DNA of 59,573 bases. Origin: Bacteroidota bacterium (GTDB lineage Bacteria; Bacteroidota; Bacteroidia; B-17B0; Aurantibacillaceae). Below the pieces are notes generated by a model. The model saw nothing but the letters and a program-made list of their open reading frames with translations. It did not search any database and had not been told where the DNA came from. This document shows positions 8,134 to 16,930 of the stretch, one piece after another. A program made the position numbers and the translations under genes. The stretch is from contig CANLAV010000002.1 of NCBI GenBank assembly GCA_947487905.1, positions 1 to 59,573 on the forward strand. The letters run 5' to 3'. Within the stretch, counting starts at the first letter, position 1, and every line of letters starts with the position of its first letter.

Positions 8134-9591
8134 ATGAAGGTTTTATTTACCCATAGTTATTTTTTAAAGTTTGATAGCAAACAATTCAAGCAGGCTATGC
8201 CTTATCCACCATTGGGAACGCTATACGCTATGGCTTATTTAAGAGAACACGGATTTGAAGTGAAATTATTTGATACAATGTTTTGCCAATCTCCAACTGA
8301 TATCAATGCGACTATTGATGACTTTAAGCCAGATGTATTTATCAGTTATGACGATGGGTTTAATTACCTTACTAAAATGTGCTTAACGAATATGCGTGAA
8401 GCTTGTTTTAAAATGCAGCAATATGCCAAATCAAAAGGATGCATGGTCATTACCTCAAGTTCAGATGCTACCGATCATGCAGAAGATTATTTAAATCATG
8501 GATCCGATGCTGTTACTATTGGAGAAGCTGAACAAACGGTTTTAGATTTATGTTTAACCTTTAAATCAAATCAATCCATCAATTCTATTTCAGGTATTGC
8601 TTTTTATAATAATAGTGTTTTTCAAAAAACAACGCCACGCACTATTATTAAAGATTTAGATACATTGCCACATCCAGCATGGGATTTAATTGACATTATT
8701 CCATATAAACAGATGTGGATGAAGCATCACGGTTATTTCTCTTTAAATTTTGTGACAACGCGTGGATGTCCATATAAATGTAATTGGTGTGCAAAGCCTA
8801 TTTATGGAAACCGATATAATTCTCATTCGCCTCAAAACATTGTATTGCAAATAAAAAAATGGCAACAACAATTTGGATTTACACACGTTTGGTTTGCTGA
8901 TGATATTTTTGGACTAAAGCCTAACTGGCTCAAAGAGTTTGAAGATTTTGTGAAGAAAGAAAATGTAATGTTTGACTATAAAATACAAAGTCGAGCAGAT
9001 TTACTTTTAGAAGAAGATAACATCAAACATTTAGCTGAAACTGGCTGTAAGATGGTTTGGATGGGCGCAGAAAGTGGTTCTCAAACTATTTTGGACGCAA
9101 TGGATAAGGGCACCAAAGTGCAACAGATTTATGAAGCAACGCATTTATTAAAAAAACATCACATACATGTATCTTTGTTTTTGCAGTTAGGTTATTTGAA
9201 TGAAACAATTGATGATATAAAAAAAACCATCGAGATGGTAAACGATTTATTGCCTGATGATATTGGCATTTCTGTATCTTATCCTTTGCCAGGAACAGTT
9301 TTCTTTGAAAAAGTAAAAGATGAATTAAAACAAAAATCAAATTGGTTAGACAGTGATGAATTAGCGATGATGTTTAAAAACACTTACAAGCCTTCATTTT
9401 ATAAACAATTACAAAAATACATTCATAAATTATACCGACGCAATCAAGCACTTGATGCTTTTAAACATCAAAACAACAATTCCTATATAGGTGCAATTAA
9501 ACAGGTTGTAGTATTTGTAAAATTTGATATTTTAATGCGCTTAGAGAAATATAAACTAATACAAATTGAAGCAGTTGCATCGAGATTATAA
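8134..9591 (+). CDS. B12-binding-domain radical SAM protein
   Basis: 485 residues. The N-terminal ~150 residues form a Rossmann-like cobalamin-binding-type domain (PPLGTLYAMAYLREHGFEV, FKPDVFISYDD, GSDAVTIGEAE), without the DxHxxG motif, as is usual in this class. The radical SAM core follows, with the [4Fe-4S] ligands in TRGCPYKCNWCAKP (CxxxCxxC) and further family marks (WFADDIFGL, KMVWMGAESGSQ, FLQLGYLNETIDDI). Class B members methylate unactivated carbons or catalyse ring rearrangements; others act in methylthiolation. The substrate is not readable. It lies between a nucleotidyltransferase (4 bp) and a methyltransferase (3 bp) in a tight operon that looks like a biosynthetic cassette. Confidence 0.85.
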   Translation: MKVLFTHSYFLKFDSKQFKQAMPYPPLGTLYAMAYLREHGFEVKLFDTMFCQSPTDINATIDDFKPDVFISYDDGFNYLTKMCLTNMREACFKMQQYAKSKGCMVITSSSDATDHAEDYLNHGSDAVTIGEAEQTVLDLCLTFKSNQSINSISGIAFYNNSVFQKTTPRTIIKDLDTLPHPAWDLIDIIPYKQMWMKHHGYFSLNFVTTRGCPYKCNWCAKPIYGNRYNSHSPQNIVLQIKKWQQQFGFTHVWFADDIFGLKPNWLKEFEDFVKKENVMFDYKIQSRADLLLEEDNIKHLAETGCKMVWMGAESGSQTILDAMDKGTKVQQIYEATHLLKKHHIHVSLFLQLGYLNETIDDIKKTIEMVNDLLPDDIGISVSYPLPGTVFFEKVKDELKQKSNWLDSDELAMMFKNTYKPSFYKQLQKYIHKLYRRNQALDAFKHQNNNSYIGAIKQVVVFVKFDILMRLEKYKLIQIEAVASRL

Positions 9592-9594
9592 ATA

Positions 9595-10434
9595 ATGGCT
9601 ATGAAAAATCAATCCATTGGGGATACTGAAATAAAAAGACAAGAAGAAGAGGTGAACGGTGCGTTTTCTAAACAGTCTGGTATTTTTGATTCGCTTGAAG
9701 TTGATAATGAATTGGTGCTTTTGATTCGAAATAATATTCGTCAGCATGTCTTAAATTATACCGCTCCAAGTCAAACCATGTTGGAACTAAATTGCGGAAC
9801 TGGTCTTGACGCGGTGTTTTTTGTGAATCAGGGATTATTTGTTCATGCCACAGACAATGCAGAGGGTATGTTAAATCAACTTCAACAAAAAGTTATTAAT
9901 GATAAGTTAGAAGATAGATTAACCTTCCAAAAATGTTCATTCAATGAATTAGAACAATTAGAACAAAAAAGATATGGGCATGTATTTTCTAATTTTGGGG
10001 GATTAAATTGCTCGCCAGATTTAAAAAAAGTGATTAAAAGCTTAGACAACTTATTGGAGGTTGATGGAATGGCTCATTTGGTTATTATGCCTCGTTTTTG
10101 TGTGTGGGAAATGCTATTTGCAGTGAAGGGTCTATTTAAACTTGCATTTCGCAGATTTAGTTTAAATGGTTCAAAATCTCAAGTAGAAGGTTTATCTTTT
10201 ACCACTTATTATTATTCGCCTCGCTATGTCCAAAAGGCCTTCGGAAATAATTATGAAACAAGGTCGATAAAAGCCATGGGTTGTTTTATTCCACCAACTT
10301 ATATGGATCAAATGCCTCAAAAACGTCCAAGTTTTTTTAAAAAATTGATTAGTCTTGACGCTAAATACGCCCATAAATGGCCTTTTTATAACTTAGGCGA
10401 TCATTTTGTTATCAGCATTCAAAAAAAGCGTTAA
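9595..10434 (+). CDS. Class I SAM-dependent methyltransferase
   Basis: 279 residues with the Rossmann methyltransferase motifs in order: motif I LELNCGTGLDAVFF (SAM glycine loop, close to residue 63), an acidic HATDNAEGML for the ribose contact, then FSNFGGLNCSPDLKKV and LLEVDGMAHLVIMPRFCVWEML. The N-terminal NGAFSKQSGIFDSLE resembles the entry helix of small-molecule methyltransferases. An aromatic, basic C-terminal region may form the acceptor pocket. The gene is last in the nucleotidyltransferase-radical SAM-methyltransferase operon, 3 bp after its neighbour, so its substrate is probably the product of that pathway. Target unknown. Confidence 0.8.
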   Translation: MAMKNQSIGDTEIKRQEEEVNGAFSKQSGIFDSLEVDNELVLLIRNNIRQHVLNYTAPSQTMLELNCGTGLDAVFFVNQGLFVHATDNAEGMLNQLQQKVINDKLEDRLTFQKCSFNELEQLEQKRYGHVFSNFGGLNCSPDLKKVIKSLDNLLEVDGMAHLVIMPRFCVWEMLFAVKGLFKLAFRRFSLNGSKSQVEGLSFTTYYYSPRYVQKAFGNNYETRSIKAMGCFIPPTYMDQMPQKRPSFFKKLISLDAKYAHKWPFYNLGDHFVISIQKKR

Positions 10435-10452
10435 GAAGACACTAATTTTAAG

Positions 10453-10496
10453 CCTATTTATTTCGCTAAATAGGAAGGTTTTTATATAAACCTTCC
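10453..10496 (+). terminator. Two overlapping hairpins after the methyltransferase operon
   Basis: CCTATTTA (10453-10460) pairs perfectly with TAAATAGG (10467-10474) around a TTTCGC loop. GGAAGGTTT (10473-10481) pairs perfectly with AAACCTTCC (10488-10496). The stems share GG at 10473-10474, so at their edges they compete. There is no clean U-tract after either one, so termination is plausible but not textbook. Position, just past the operon end and before the mdh promoter, fits a terminator. Confidence 0.45.
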
Positions 10497-10507
10497 TTGA
10501 CTTTAAT

Positions 10508-10538
10508 TTTGCAAAACATTCAAAAAGACGTACTTTCG
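10508..10538 (+). promoter_or_regulatory. Bacteroidota-type promoter for mdh
   Basis: TTTG at 10508-10511, a 19 bp spacer and TACTTTCG at 10531-10538 match the -33/-7 pattern of the primary sigma factor of Bacteroidota (TTTG, 19 bp, TAnnTTTG; here TTCG in the -7). The predicted start lies about 45 bp upstream of the mdh ATG. A TAATTTTG at 10504-10511 overlaps the -33 element but has no matching upstream box. Confidence 0.65.
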
Positions 10539-10588
10539 TGGGGAAAATTTAAAATTCATTAATATATAATTTATAAATAAAAAACATC

Positions 10589-11527
10589 ATGACAAAAGTA
10601 TCAGTAATTGGAGCAGGAAACGTGGGCGCAACGTGTGCCGAGTACATCGCATTACGTAAAATTGCGAGCGAAGTAGTAATTTTAGATATTAAAGAAAACT
10701 TTGCTGAAGGAAAAGCATTAGATTTAACTCAAACCTCTTCCTTGAATGGGTTCGACACAAAAATTAGCGGAAGTACCAACGATTATTCAAAAACAGCAAA
10801 TAGTGATGTTGTGGTTGTTACGTCTGGTATTCCTCGTAAACCAGGAATGACTCGAGAAGAATTAATTGGTATCAATGCTGGGATTGTAAAAACAGTTACA
10901 GAAAATGTATTAGCTCATTCTCCAAACGCAATCATCATTATTGTTTCTAACCCAATGGATACAATGACTTACTTAGCTTTAAAAGGAAGTAAATTACCAA
11001 AGAACAGAATCATCGGAATGGGTGGTGCTTTAGATAGCGCTCGTTTTAATTGCTATTTATCAAAAGCGATGAATGTTCCTGCTAGTGATATTCAAGGTGT
11101 TGTTATTGGTGGACATGGAGATACGACCATGATTCCATTAACACGTTTAGCAACTTATAATGGTGTACCAGTTGCCAATACGTTAGATGCTGAGACATTA
11201 AACAAAGTAGCTGCTGATACAATGGTAGGTGGCGCTACTTTAACAGGCATGCTTGGAACTTCAGCATGGTATGCGCCAGGCGCTGCAGTTGCTACAATTG
11301 TGGATAGCATCTTAAATGATCAAAAGAAATTAATTCCTTGCAGTGTTTTTTTAGAAGGAGAATATGGACAAACAGATATTTGTATGGGTGTTCCAGTTGT
11401 TATCGGAAAAAGTGGTTGGGAGAAAATAGTTGACTTTAATTTGAACGATGAGGAAAAAGCATTGTTTGCAAAAAGCGCGGATGCTGTAAGAAGCATGAAC
11501 TCTGTTCTTTCTTCTGCAACAGCTTAA
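10589..11527 (+). CDS. mdh: Malate dehydrogenase (NAD-dependent)
   Basis: 312 residues, the normal size of the LDH-like malate dehydrogenases. It interconverts malate and oxaloacetate in the TCA cycle in the cytoplasm. Visible landmarks are the NAD-binding GAGNVGATCAEYIA, an acidic residue after strand beta-2 (VILDIKENFAEGKALDL) favouring NAD, the substrate-binding loop GIPRKPGMTREEL with its Arg residues, SNPMDTMTYLA, and the catalytic His in GGHGDTTMIPL. It has its own promoter and is followed by a strong hairpin with a T-run, so it is probably transcribed alone. Confidence 0.96.
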   Translation: MTKVSVIGAGNVGATCAEYIALRKIASEVVILDIKENFAEGKALDLTQTSSLNGFDTKISGSTNDYSKTANSDVVVVTSGIPRKPGMTREELIGINAGIVKTVTENVLAHSPNAIIIIVSNPMDTMTYLALKGSKLPKNRIIGMGGALDSARFNCYLSKAMNVPASDIQGVVIGGHGDTTMIPLTRLATYNGVPVANTLDAETLNKVAADTMVGGATLTGMLGTSAWYAPGAAVATIVDSILNDQKKLIPCSVFLEGEYGQTDICMGVPVVIGKSGWEKIVDFNLNDEEKALFAKSADAVRSMNSVLSSATA

Positions 11528-11545
11528 TTTTTATCATCCATAACT

Positions 11546-11601
11546 TAACCACATAGTAGCATAGGTTTATTTATATCTGTGAGCCTATGTGGTTATTTTT
11601 T
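11546..11601 (+). terminator. Rho-independent terminator after mdh
   Basis: TAACCACATAG (11546-11556) is perfectly complementary to CTATGTGGTTA (11585-11595), followed by six T (11596-11601). The 28-nt loop holds a further CATAGG/CCTATG complementarity, so alternative foldings around the same right arm are possible. Confidence 0.75.
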
Positions 11602-11618
11602 AAAACCTTTTTTAATTG

Positions 11619-12425
11619 ATGTATTATTCTTTAGCTATACTTTTTATATCCTTCGGCATTGTTGATGTGATTGATATTTTATTAGTATCTGTTATTTTAT
11701 ACCAATTATATAAAATGGTGAAAGGGACAGCAGCAGTGAATGTGTTTGTTGGCTTAACCCTAATTTACATCGTTTACATCATTGTTCGTGCCTTTGAATT
11801 AAAATTACTAGGAACGATACTTGGCCGATTTATTAATGTTGGTGTGATTGCCGTAATGGTTGTTTTTCAGCAAGAGATTCGTAAGTTTTTGCTGTATATC
11901 GGATCTAACGAATTTTTAAAAAACACATCCTGGAAGACATTGTTTTCATTCTCAAGTCCAGAAAGCAGCATGAGTAGTAAATTCTTACTGAACGCTGATA
12001 CTGTTATTAATGCTTGTTTTGTTATGAGTGAATCAAAAACGGGGGCGTTAATCATCATTTCAAAAAAATCTGATTTAGTATTTTATGTTAATACAGGCGA
12101 AAGCGTGGACTCTGCCTTAACAGATAAAATGCTTGAAAATATTTTTTATAAAAATAGTCCGATGCATGACGGTGCGGTTATTATAAAAGACAATAGAATT
12201 GTGGCAGCACGTTGTGTATTACCAGTAACTGAAAAAGAAAATTTTCCATCTAATTTTGGAATGCGTCACAGAGCTGCGGTGGGTATTACAGAAACGACAG
12301 ATGCCATTGCTATTACCGTTTCTGAGCAAACAGGAGCAGTATCTCTAACTGTTAACGGAGAAATCAACTCAAACCTTACCAAAGAAAAATTACGCTATCT
12401 GATCGAGAAAAATTTGAAAGCATAG
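11619..12425 (+). CDS. cdaA: Diadenylate cyclase (c-di-AMP synthase) CdaA type
   Basis: Makes the second messenger c-di-AMP from two ATP at the inner face of the cytoplasmic membrane. About 268 residues from the ATG at 11619 (a TTG directly precedes it). Three N-terminal hydrophobic segments (roughly residues 4-29, 38-58, 66-84) precede the DAC catalytic domain. Both catalytic motifs are intact: D184-G185-A186 (MHDGAVII) and R216-H217-R218 (GMRHRAAVG). The start VDVIDILLVSVILYQLYKM is the typical CdaA opening. In Firmicutes the gene is followed by cdaR and glmM; here it is instead between mdh and an ABC-F gene, a usual Bacteroidota arrangement in that a cdaR neighbour is missing. Confidence 0.93.
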   Translation: MYYSLAILFISFGIVDVIDILLVSVILYQLYKMVKGTAAVNVFVGLTLIYIVYIIVRAFELKLLGTILGRFINVGVIAVMVVFQQEIRKFLLYIGSNEFLKNTSWKTLFSFSSPESSMSSKFLLNADTVINACFVMSESKTGALIIISKKSDLVFYVNTGESVDSALTDKMLENIFYKNSPMHDGAVIIKDNRIVAARCVLPVTEKENFPSNFGMRHRAAVGITETTDAIAITVSEQTGAVSLTVNGEINSNLTKEKLRYLIEKNLKA

Positions 12426-12499
12426 AAATAGACAGGAAAACTTAAAGGACTAAAAAGACAAAACAATTCAATCATTCACAATTTCTCTAATAACATAAA

Positions 12500-14416
12500 A
12501 TGAACTTATTATCAGTAAATCAATTAAGTAAAAGCTATGGCGACAAAGTTTTATTTAAAAATATAAACTTCGGAATTAATTATGGTGATAAAGTTGCTTT
12601 AATTGCAAAGAATGGTTCGGGGAAATCAACCTTATTTAAAATATTACAAGGCCAAGAAATTGCTGATTCGGGTGATGTTGTTTTTAGAAAAGAATTAAGA
12701 ATTTCGTTTTTGAGTCAAGAACCAGAATTAAACGAAACTCACACAATACTCGAAGCAATTTATGCGGGTGATAGTGAGATGGTTAAAACAGCCATTGATT
12801 ACACGCGTTTGGTGGAAACACATTACGCTAATCCAACAGAGAAAACAGAAAATCAATTGGATATTTTAACCAATAAAATGAATGATTTAGAAGCATGGAA
12901 TGTGGAAACACAAATCATGCTAGTGTGTTCTAATTTAGGTTTGGATGATACCACGCAAATCGTTAGCACCTTAAGTGGTGGACAAAAAAAACGATTAGCC
13001 TTAGCGCAAGTTATTTTAAATGAGCCTGATTTATTAATCATGGATGAGCCAACTAATCACTTGGATGTAACAGTGATTGAATGGTTAGAAGATTATTTAC
13101 GTTCGTATAAAAAAAGTATTTTATTAGTAACGCATGATCGTTATTTTTTAGATGAAGTGTGTGATAAAATTATTGAAATTGATAATTATTCCATGCATGA
13201 ATACAAAGGCAACTTTCAATACTACATGGAAAAGAAAGCCGAGCGCATGATGATTGAAGCATCTGAATTAGACAAAGCAAAAAATTTATATAAACGTGAG
13301 CTAGAGTGGGTGCGTAAACAACCGCGGGCACGTACTACAAAATCAAAATCTAGAGTGGATGCCTTTGTGGATGTGGAAGCAAAAGCACGTAAAAAAAGCG
13401 TCGATAAAAAAATTGAATTAAGTGTAAAAGTTGAACGTATTGGAAGTAAAATTATTGAAGTTACTAAATTGCAAAAAGCATTTGGCGATAAAAAAATATT
13501 AGATCCATTTTCATACACGTTTATTAAGGGTGAAAAAATTGGTATTGTTGGACCAAATGGAATTGGAAAAAGTACCTTCATCAATATGTTGCAAGGCATT
13601 GAACCGCCTGATGCTGGTAAAGTGTCGGTGGGTGATACCATTGTGTTTGGGTATTATTCTCAAAAAGGAATTCAAGTGGCGGATGATAAACGTGTGATTG
13701 AAGTTGTGAAAGATATTGCCGAATTTATTCCATTAGCTAACGGTACCTCGCTAAGCGCTTCTGCATTATTAACGCGTTTTAATTTTGCTCCTGAAGTACA
13801 ATACGGACACGTGAGTAAATTGAGTGGTGGCGAGCGAAGACGCTTGTATTTACTAACCGTGTTAGTGCGTAATCCTAATTTTTTAATATTAGATGAGCCT
13901 ACTAATGATTTAGATATCGTGACTTTACAAACCTTAGAAGAGTTTTTATTAGATTTTCAAGGTTGTGTATTGATTGTATCTCACGATCGTTATTTTTTAG
14001 ATCGTTTAGTAGATCACGTATTTGCATTTGAAGGCAATGGAGTTGTGAAAGATTTCCCTGGAAATTATAGCGAATACCGCCAATGGAAATTTGATTCCGA
14101 AGATGAGTTAGAAGAATTGGAACGCGAAGCAAAAAAACAAAAAACATTGGAAGCGAAAGTAGAAGAAGTTGCTAAACCAGTTTTGGAAACACCTGTGCTT
14201 ACTGAAAAAAAGAAACGTTCTTATAAAGAAGAAAAAGAATTAGAAGGTTTGGAATCTGAATTACCAGAATTGGAAAAGAAGAAAACAGATATTGAAAATA
14301 AATTAGCCAGCGGATTAACAGACGCTAATGAAATCGAAAAATTATCTTCTCAGTTTAGTTTTATTTTAAAAAGCATTGATGAAAAAACCATGCGTTGGCT
14401 AGAGTTGCAGGATTAA
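12500..14416 (+). CDS. ABC-F family ATPase, Uup-like
   Basis: 638 residues with two ABC ATPase domains and no membrane segments, the mark of ABC-F proteins, which act on the ribosome (or, for Uup, also on DNA-related processes). Walker A motifs are AKNGSGKST near residue 37 and GPNGIGKST near 350; signature motifs are LSGGQKKRLAL near 157 and LSGGERRRLYL near 441; Walker B LLIMDEPTNHLD and FLILDEPTNDLD follow. The linker between domains is basic (ELEWVRKQPRARTTKSKSR). The C-terminal ~100 residues are charged and predict a coiled coil (ELEGLESELPELEKKK), as in Uup, which favours Uup over EttA. Confidence 0.9.
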   Translation: MNLLSVNQLSKSYGDKVLFKNINFGINYGDKVALIAKNGSGKSTLFKILQGQEIADSGDVVFRKELRISFLSQEPELNETHTILEAIYAGDSEMVKTAIDYTRLVETHYANPTEKTENQLDILTNKMNDLEAWNVETQIMLVCSNLGLDDTTQIVSTLSGGQKKRLALAQVILNEPDLLIMDEPTNHLDVTVIEWLEDYLRSYKKSILLVTHDRYFLDEVCDKIIEIDNYSMHEYKGNFQYYMEKKAERMMIEASELDKAKNLYKRELEWVRKQPRARTTKSKSRVDAFVDVEAKARKKSVDKKIELSVKVERIGSKIIEVTKLQKAFGDKKILDPFSYTFIKGEKIGIVGPNGIGKSTFINMLQGIEPPDAGKVSVGDTIVFGYYSQKGIQVADDKRVIEVVKDIAEFIPLANGTSLSASALLTRFNFAPEVQYGHVSKLSGGERRRLYLLTVLVRNPNFLILDEPTNDLDIVTLQTLEEFLLDFQGCVLIVSHDRYFLDRLVDHVFAFEGNGVVKDFPGNYSEYRQWKFDSEDELEELEREAKKQKTLEAKVEEVAKPVLETPVLTEKKKRSYKEEKELEGLESELPELEKKKTDIENKLASGLTDANEIEKLSSQFSFILKSIDEKTMRWLELQD

Positions 14417-14441
14417 GGTTTTATTTGAAAAAAGCAACCCA

Positions 14442-15053
14442 TTAATAGTTTATTATTCTGTATTCGCTAGGTAAATAGAAATGAGGGCCTTTTTGAATGA
14501 TAAATGTTGTGTGATGAAAATCGGCAATAAATTCAATTTTAATACTGAACTCTTTTTTTGTTGTATACACAATTCCTTCTTTATTAAATACATAAGACAT
14601 CCCTTTATATTGATATCTAGGAATGCCCGTGTTAAGCGAATAGCTGGTGAAAAAAACCGAGACAATACCTTGATTTTCCGAAATCTGTTTTGCGCCATCA
14701 CAAATAAAAGGCACGATCACATTTCCTGTACTGTCAATCACACCCCATTTTTTAGTCTGAATGGTAAGATGTTCTCCTATAAATTGAGATTCTGTAAAAT
14801 TCATTTCATTAGCCCTAGATTGTTCTAAATAATAGGCGCTATCAATTCTAGCATTTGTGATGAATAAACCGTTGAAAATTGGTATAAGTGTATCGTACTT
14901 AATTTTTAATTTCTCTAATGATATGTTAGACGATGATTTACTAACTAATGGATTATGTTGATGGGTTAACTCAGCGGGTTCAATTTTTTTTAATGTTGTA
15001 CAATTATAAAACAACAATAAAAATGTCGAAAAAAAGAAAACAGATGGTCGCAT
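14442..15053 (-). CDS. Putative lipoprotein with a WG-repeat-like segment
   Basis: About 203 residues. The N-terminus has a hydrophobic run ending in FLLLFYNC, so Cys17 may be the lipidated residue, though the lipobox is not canonical. In the middle, KKWGVIDSTGNVIVPFICDGA is one clear WG-repeat unit (WGxID.TGxxVIPF), and a second, weaker unit (MSYVFNKEGIVYTTKKEF) follows. WG-repeat proteins are common in the envelope of Bacteroidota and have no settled function. The gene is convergent with the ABC-F gene, 25 bp away. Identity beyond 'WG-like lipoprotein' not claimed. Confidence 0.6.
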   Translation of the reverse strand: MRPSVFFFSTFLLLFYNCTTLKKIEPAELTHQHNPLVSKSSSNISLEKLKIKYDTLIPIFNGLFITNARIDSAYYLEQSRANEMNFTESQFIGEHLTIQTKKWGVIDSTGNVIVPFICDGAKQISENQGIVSVFFTSYSLNTGIPRYQYKGMSYVFNKEGIVYTTKKEFSIKIEFIADFHHTTFIIQKGPHFYLPSEYRIINY

Positions 15054-15185
15054 AGTTGATGTTGTATTATTATGATTCTAAATCGAAAATGTATGGTGAG
15101 AATAACGTAAATCAAATTGTTTATTTAGCGTTTATCTTTTGATTTGAATGAATCTATAATAATTGGAAAATGAGTTATTCCACCT

Positions 15186-15662
15186 TTACTTCATCCCATC
15201 AATACTCTTCATTACTTTTTCTTTGAGTTCTTCTTTAAAAGAAAGTAGGTTATTGTATATAGTTGTATCCGCACTTCCTAAAATTTGTGCAGCTAAGATG
15301 CCCGCATTTTGTGCCGCGTTTAAGGCAACAGTTGCAACTGGTACGCCGTTTGGCATTTGTAAAATAGATAAAATAGAATCCCAACCATCAATGGAGTTGC
15401 TTGATTTCACTGGCACTCCAATAACTGGCAACGCTGTTAACGAAGCTACCATGCCAGGTAAATGAGCTGCACCACCAGCTCCTGCAATAATCACTTTAAT
15501 GCCTTTGGTGTGTGCGTTTTTTGCATAATCAAACATGCGCTCTGGCGTGCGGTGTGCCGAAACAATCGTTATTTCGTAGGGTATATGTAATTTTTTTAAA
15601 AATTCTGCGGCTTCATTCATCACGCTTAAATCACTAGCGCTTCCCATTATTATTCCTACCAT
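15186..15662 (-). CDS. purE: N5-carboxyaminoimidazole ribonucleotide mutase, class I PurE
   Basis: 158 residues. Converts N5-CAIR to CAIR in purine synthesis, using the product of PurK. Family motifs are intact: GIIMGSASDLSVMNEAAEFL at the N-terminus, the catalytic His in SAHRTPERM, AGAGGAAHLPGMVA, and GVPVKSSNSIDGWDS. It lies 62 bp downstream of purK in the same direction, so purK-purE is an operon. The spacer holds a duplicated AT-rich 14-mer described separately. Confidence 0.95.
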   Translation of the reverse strand: MVGIIMGSASDLSVMNEAAEFLKKLHIPYEITIVSAHRTPERMFDYAKNAHTKGIKVIIAGAGGAAHLPGMVASLTALPVIGVPVKSSNSIDGWDSILSILQMPNGVPVATVALNAAQNAGILAAQILGSADTTIYNNLLSFKEELKEKVMKSIDGMK

Positions 15663-15670
15663 ATTTAATT

Positions 15671-15723
15671 AGTTTTTAATTTTTAGTTTTTAATTTTTAA
15701 TACTCACGAAAAATATTTGTGAG
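15671..15723. repeat. AT-rich 14-bp tandem duplication and small palindrome between purK and purE
   Basis: AGTTTTTAATTTTT occurs twice back to back (15671-15684 and 15685-15698). Next to it CTCAC (15703-15707) pairs with GTGAG (15719-15723) around an AT core. In an AT-rich intergenic spacer this may be only slippage; no function is claimed. Confidence 0.5.
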
Positions 15724-15724
15724 C

Positions 15725-16867
15725 TTATGTAATCACTTTTATCAAATCTTTTACAATAATGGCTTTCTTTTTTGCTAGGTCTAAATCATCGTCTGTGATA
15801 GTGGCATGTCCCATTTTACGAAAAGGTTTTGTCGTTGTTTTTCCATACAGATGCACGTACACACCTTTGTATTTAATGGCATCAATTAAGCCTTCATATT
15901 TTGCTGCGCCTTCATAATTTTTTTCGCCTAAAATATTAATCATTACCGCTGGTTTAATAATTGACGTATCGCCCAATGGTAAATTTAAAATGGCTCTTAA
16001 ATGCTGTTCAAATTGTGACGTGATATTGCCTTCAATGGTCTGATGTCCGCTATTATGAGGGCGCGGCGCCACTTCGTTTACTAATACTTTTCCTTGCTTG
16101 GTTACAAATAATTCTACGGCTAAAATACCAACGATGTTTAATTTTTCAGCAATTTGTATAGCAATGTCAGTAGCTTGTTTGTCAACTGTTTTTTTAATGG
16201 CTGCAGGAGAAAATAAAAATTCTACTAAGTTTGCTTCAGAGTTAAACTCGCATTCAACAGCAGGAAAACACTTTGTTTCGCCGCTTTCATTGCGTGCCAC
16301 AATCACCGAAATTTCTTTATCAAAATCTACCAAACGCTCTAACACACTTGGCTCATCAAATGCTTGTTCAATTTTATTAGGATGACCTAATTTTACAACA
16401 CCTTTTCCATCATAGCCGCCTGTTCGAAGCTTTTGGAAAAACGGAAAAAAGGATGCGTATTTTTCTATCTGTGTTTTATTTTCAATTAAAAAGAAATCTG
16501 AACTTGGAATGTCGTTACGCTGGTAAAACATTTTTTGTAATCCTTTATCTTTTATGATTTCAATAACGCTTGGTTGTGGAAAAACTTTTTTGCCTTGTCT
16601 TTCTAACTCTTTTAGCGCCTCAATATTTACATTTTCAATTTCAATGGTGATGATGTCTTTATCTTTTCCAAATTTTAAAACAGTATCGTAATCAGTTAAA
16701 CTGCCTTTTGTAAACTCATTGGCTATGGCTTTACACGGAGCATTTGCATCAGGATCTAAGCAGCATACATACAAATTGTAGTTAATGGCGCTTTGTATGA
16801 GCATACGCCCAAGTTGCCCACCGCCAAGTACGCCTATTTTTAAATTGGATGGTTCAAAATGTGTCAC
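15725..16867 (-). CDS. purK: N5-carboxyaminoimidazole ribonucleotide synthetase
   Basis: 380 residues of the ATP-grasp family. Uses ATP and bicarbonate to convert AIR to N5-CAIR, which PurE then rearranges. Landmarks: GVLGGGQLGRMLIQSA at the N-terminus, RTGGYDGKGVVKL (ATP-grasp glycine loop), VLERLVDFDKEISVIVARN, and the metal site VNEVAPRPHNSGHQTIEG. The start is GTG at 16867; the next in-frame Met is inside the conserved nucleotide-binding domain. Upstream lies the THX terminator, so purK probably has its own start of transcription. Confidence 0.94.
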   Translation of the reverse strand: MTHFEPSNLKIGVLGGGQLGRMLIQSAINYNLYVCCLDPDANAPCKAIANEFTKGSLTDYDTVLKFGKDKDIITIEIENVNIEALKELERQGKKVFPQPSVIEIIKDKGLQKMFYQRNDIPSSDFFLIENKTQIEKYASFFPFFQKLRTGGYDGKGVVKLGHPNKIEQAFDEPSVLERLVDFDKEISVIVARNESGETKCFPAVECEFNSEANLVEFLFSPAAIKKTVDKQATDIAIQIAEKLNIVGILAVELFVTKQGKVLVNEVAPRPHNSGHQTIEGNITSQFEQHLRAILNLPLGDTSIIKPAVMINILGEKNYEGAAKYEGLIDAIKYKGVYVHLYGKTTTKPFRKMGHATITDDDLDLAKKKAIIVKDLIKVIT

Positions 16868-16894
16868 CGTTGTTTATTTTTTTGAGTGTTATAT

Positions 16895-16921
16895 AAAAAA
16901 ACCGCTTGTTAGCGGTCTTTT
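16895..16921 (-). terminator. Bidirectional-looking terminator after the THX gene
   Basis: ACCGCT (16901-16906) and AGCGGT (16911-16916) form a stem with a TGTT loop, flanked by A-run and T-run. On the minus strand it reads stem then T7, directly after the THX stop codon and before purK. Confidence 0.75.
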
Positions 16922-16930
16922 TGTTATTTT

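Noticed and set aside
13222-13641. A 139-codon open frame on the minus strand inside the ABC-F gene.
   Set aside because: Lies wholly opposite a well-conserved gene; the codon pattern follows the ABC-F frame, so it is a shadow.
15671-15723. AT-rich tandem 14-mers considered as a riboswitch or CRISPR-like repeat.
   Set aside because: Only two copies, pure A/T content, no purine-aptamer core; it is on the downstream side of purK, not before the first pur gene.
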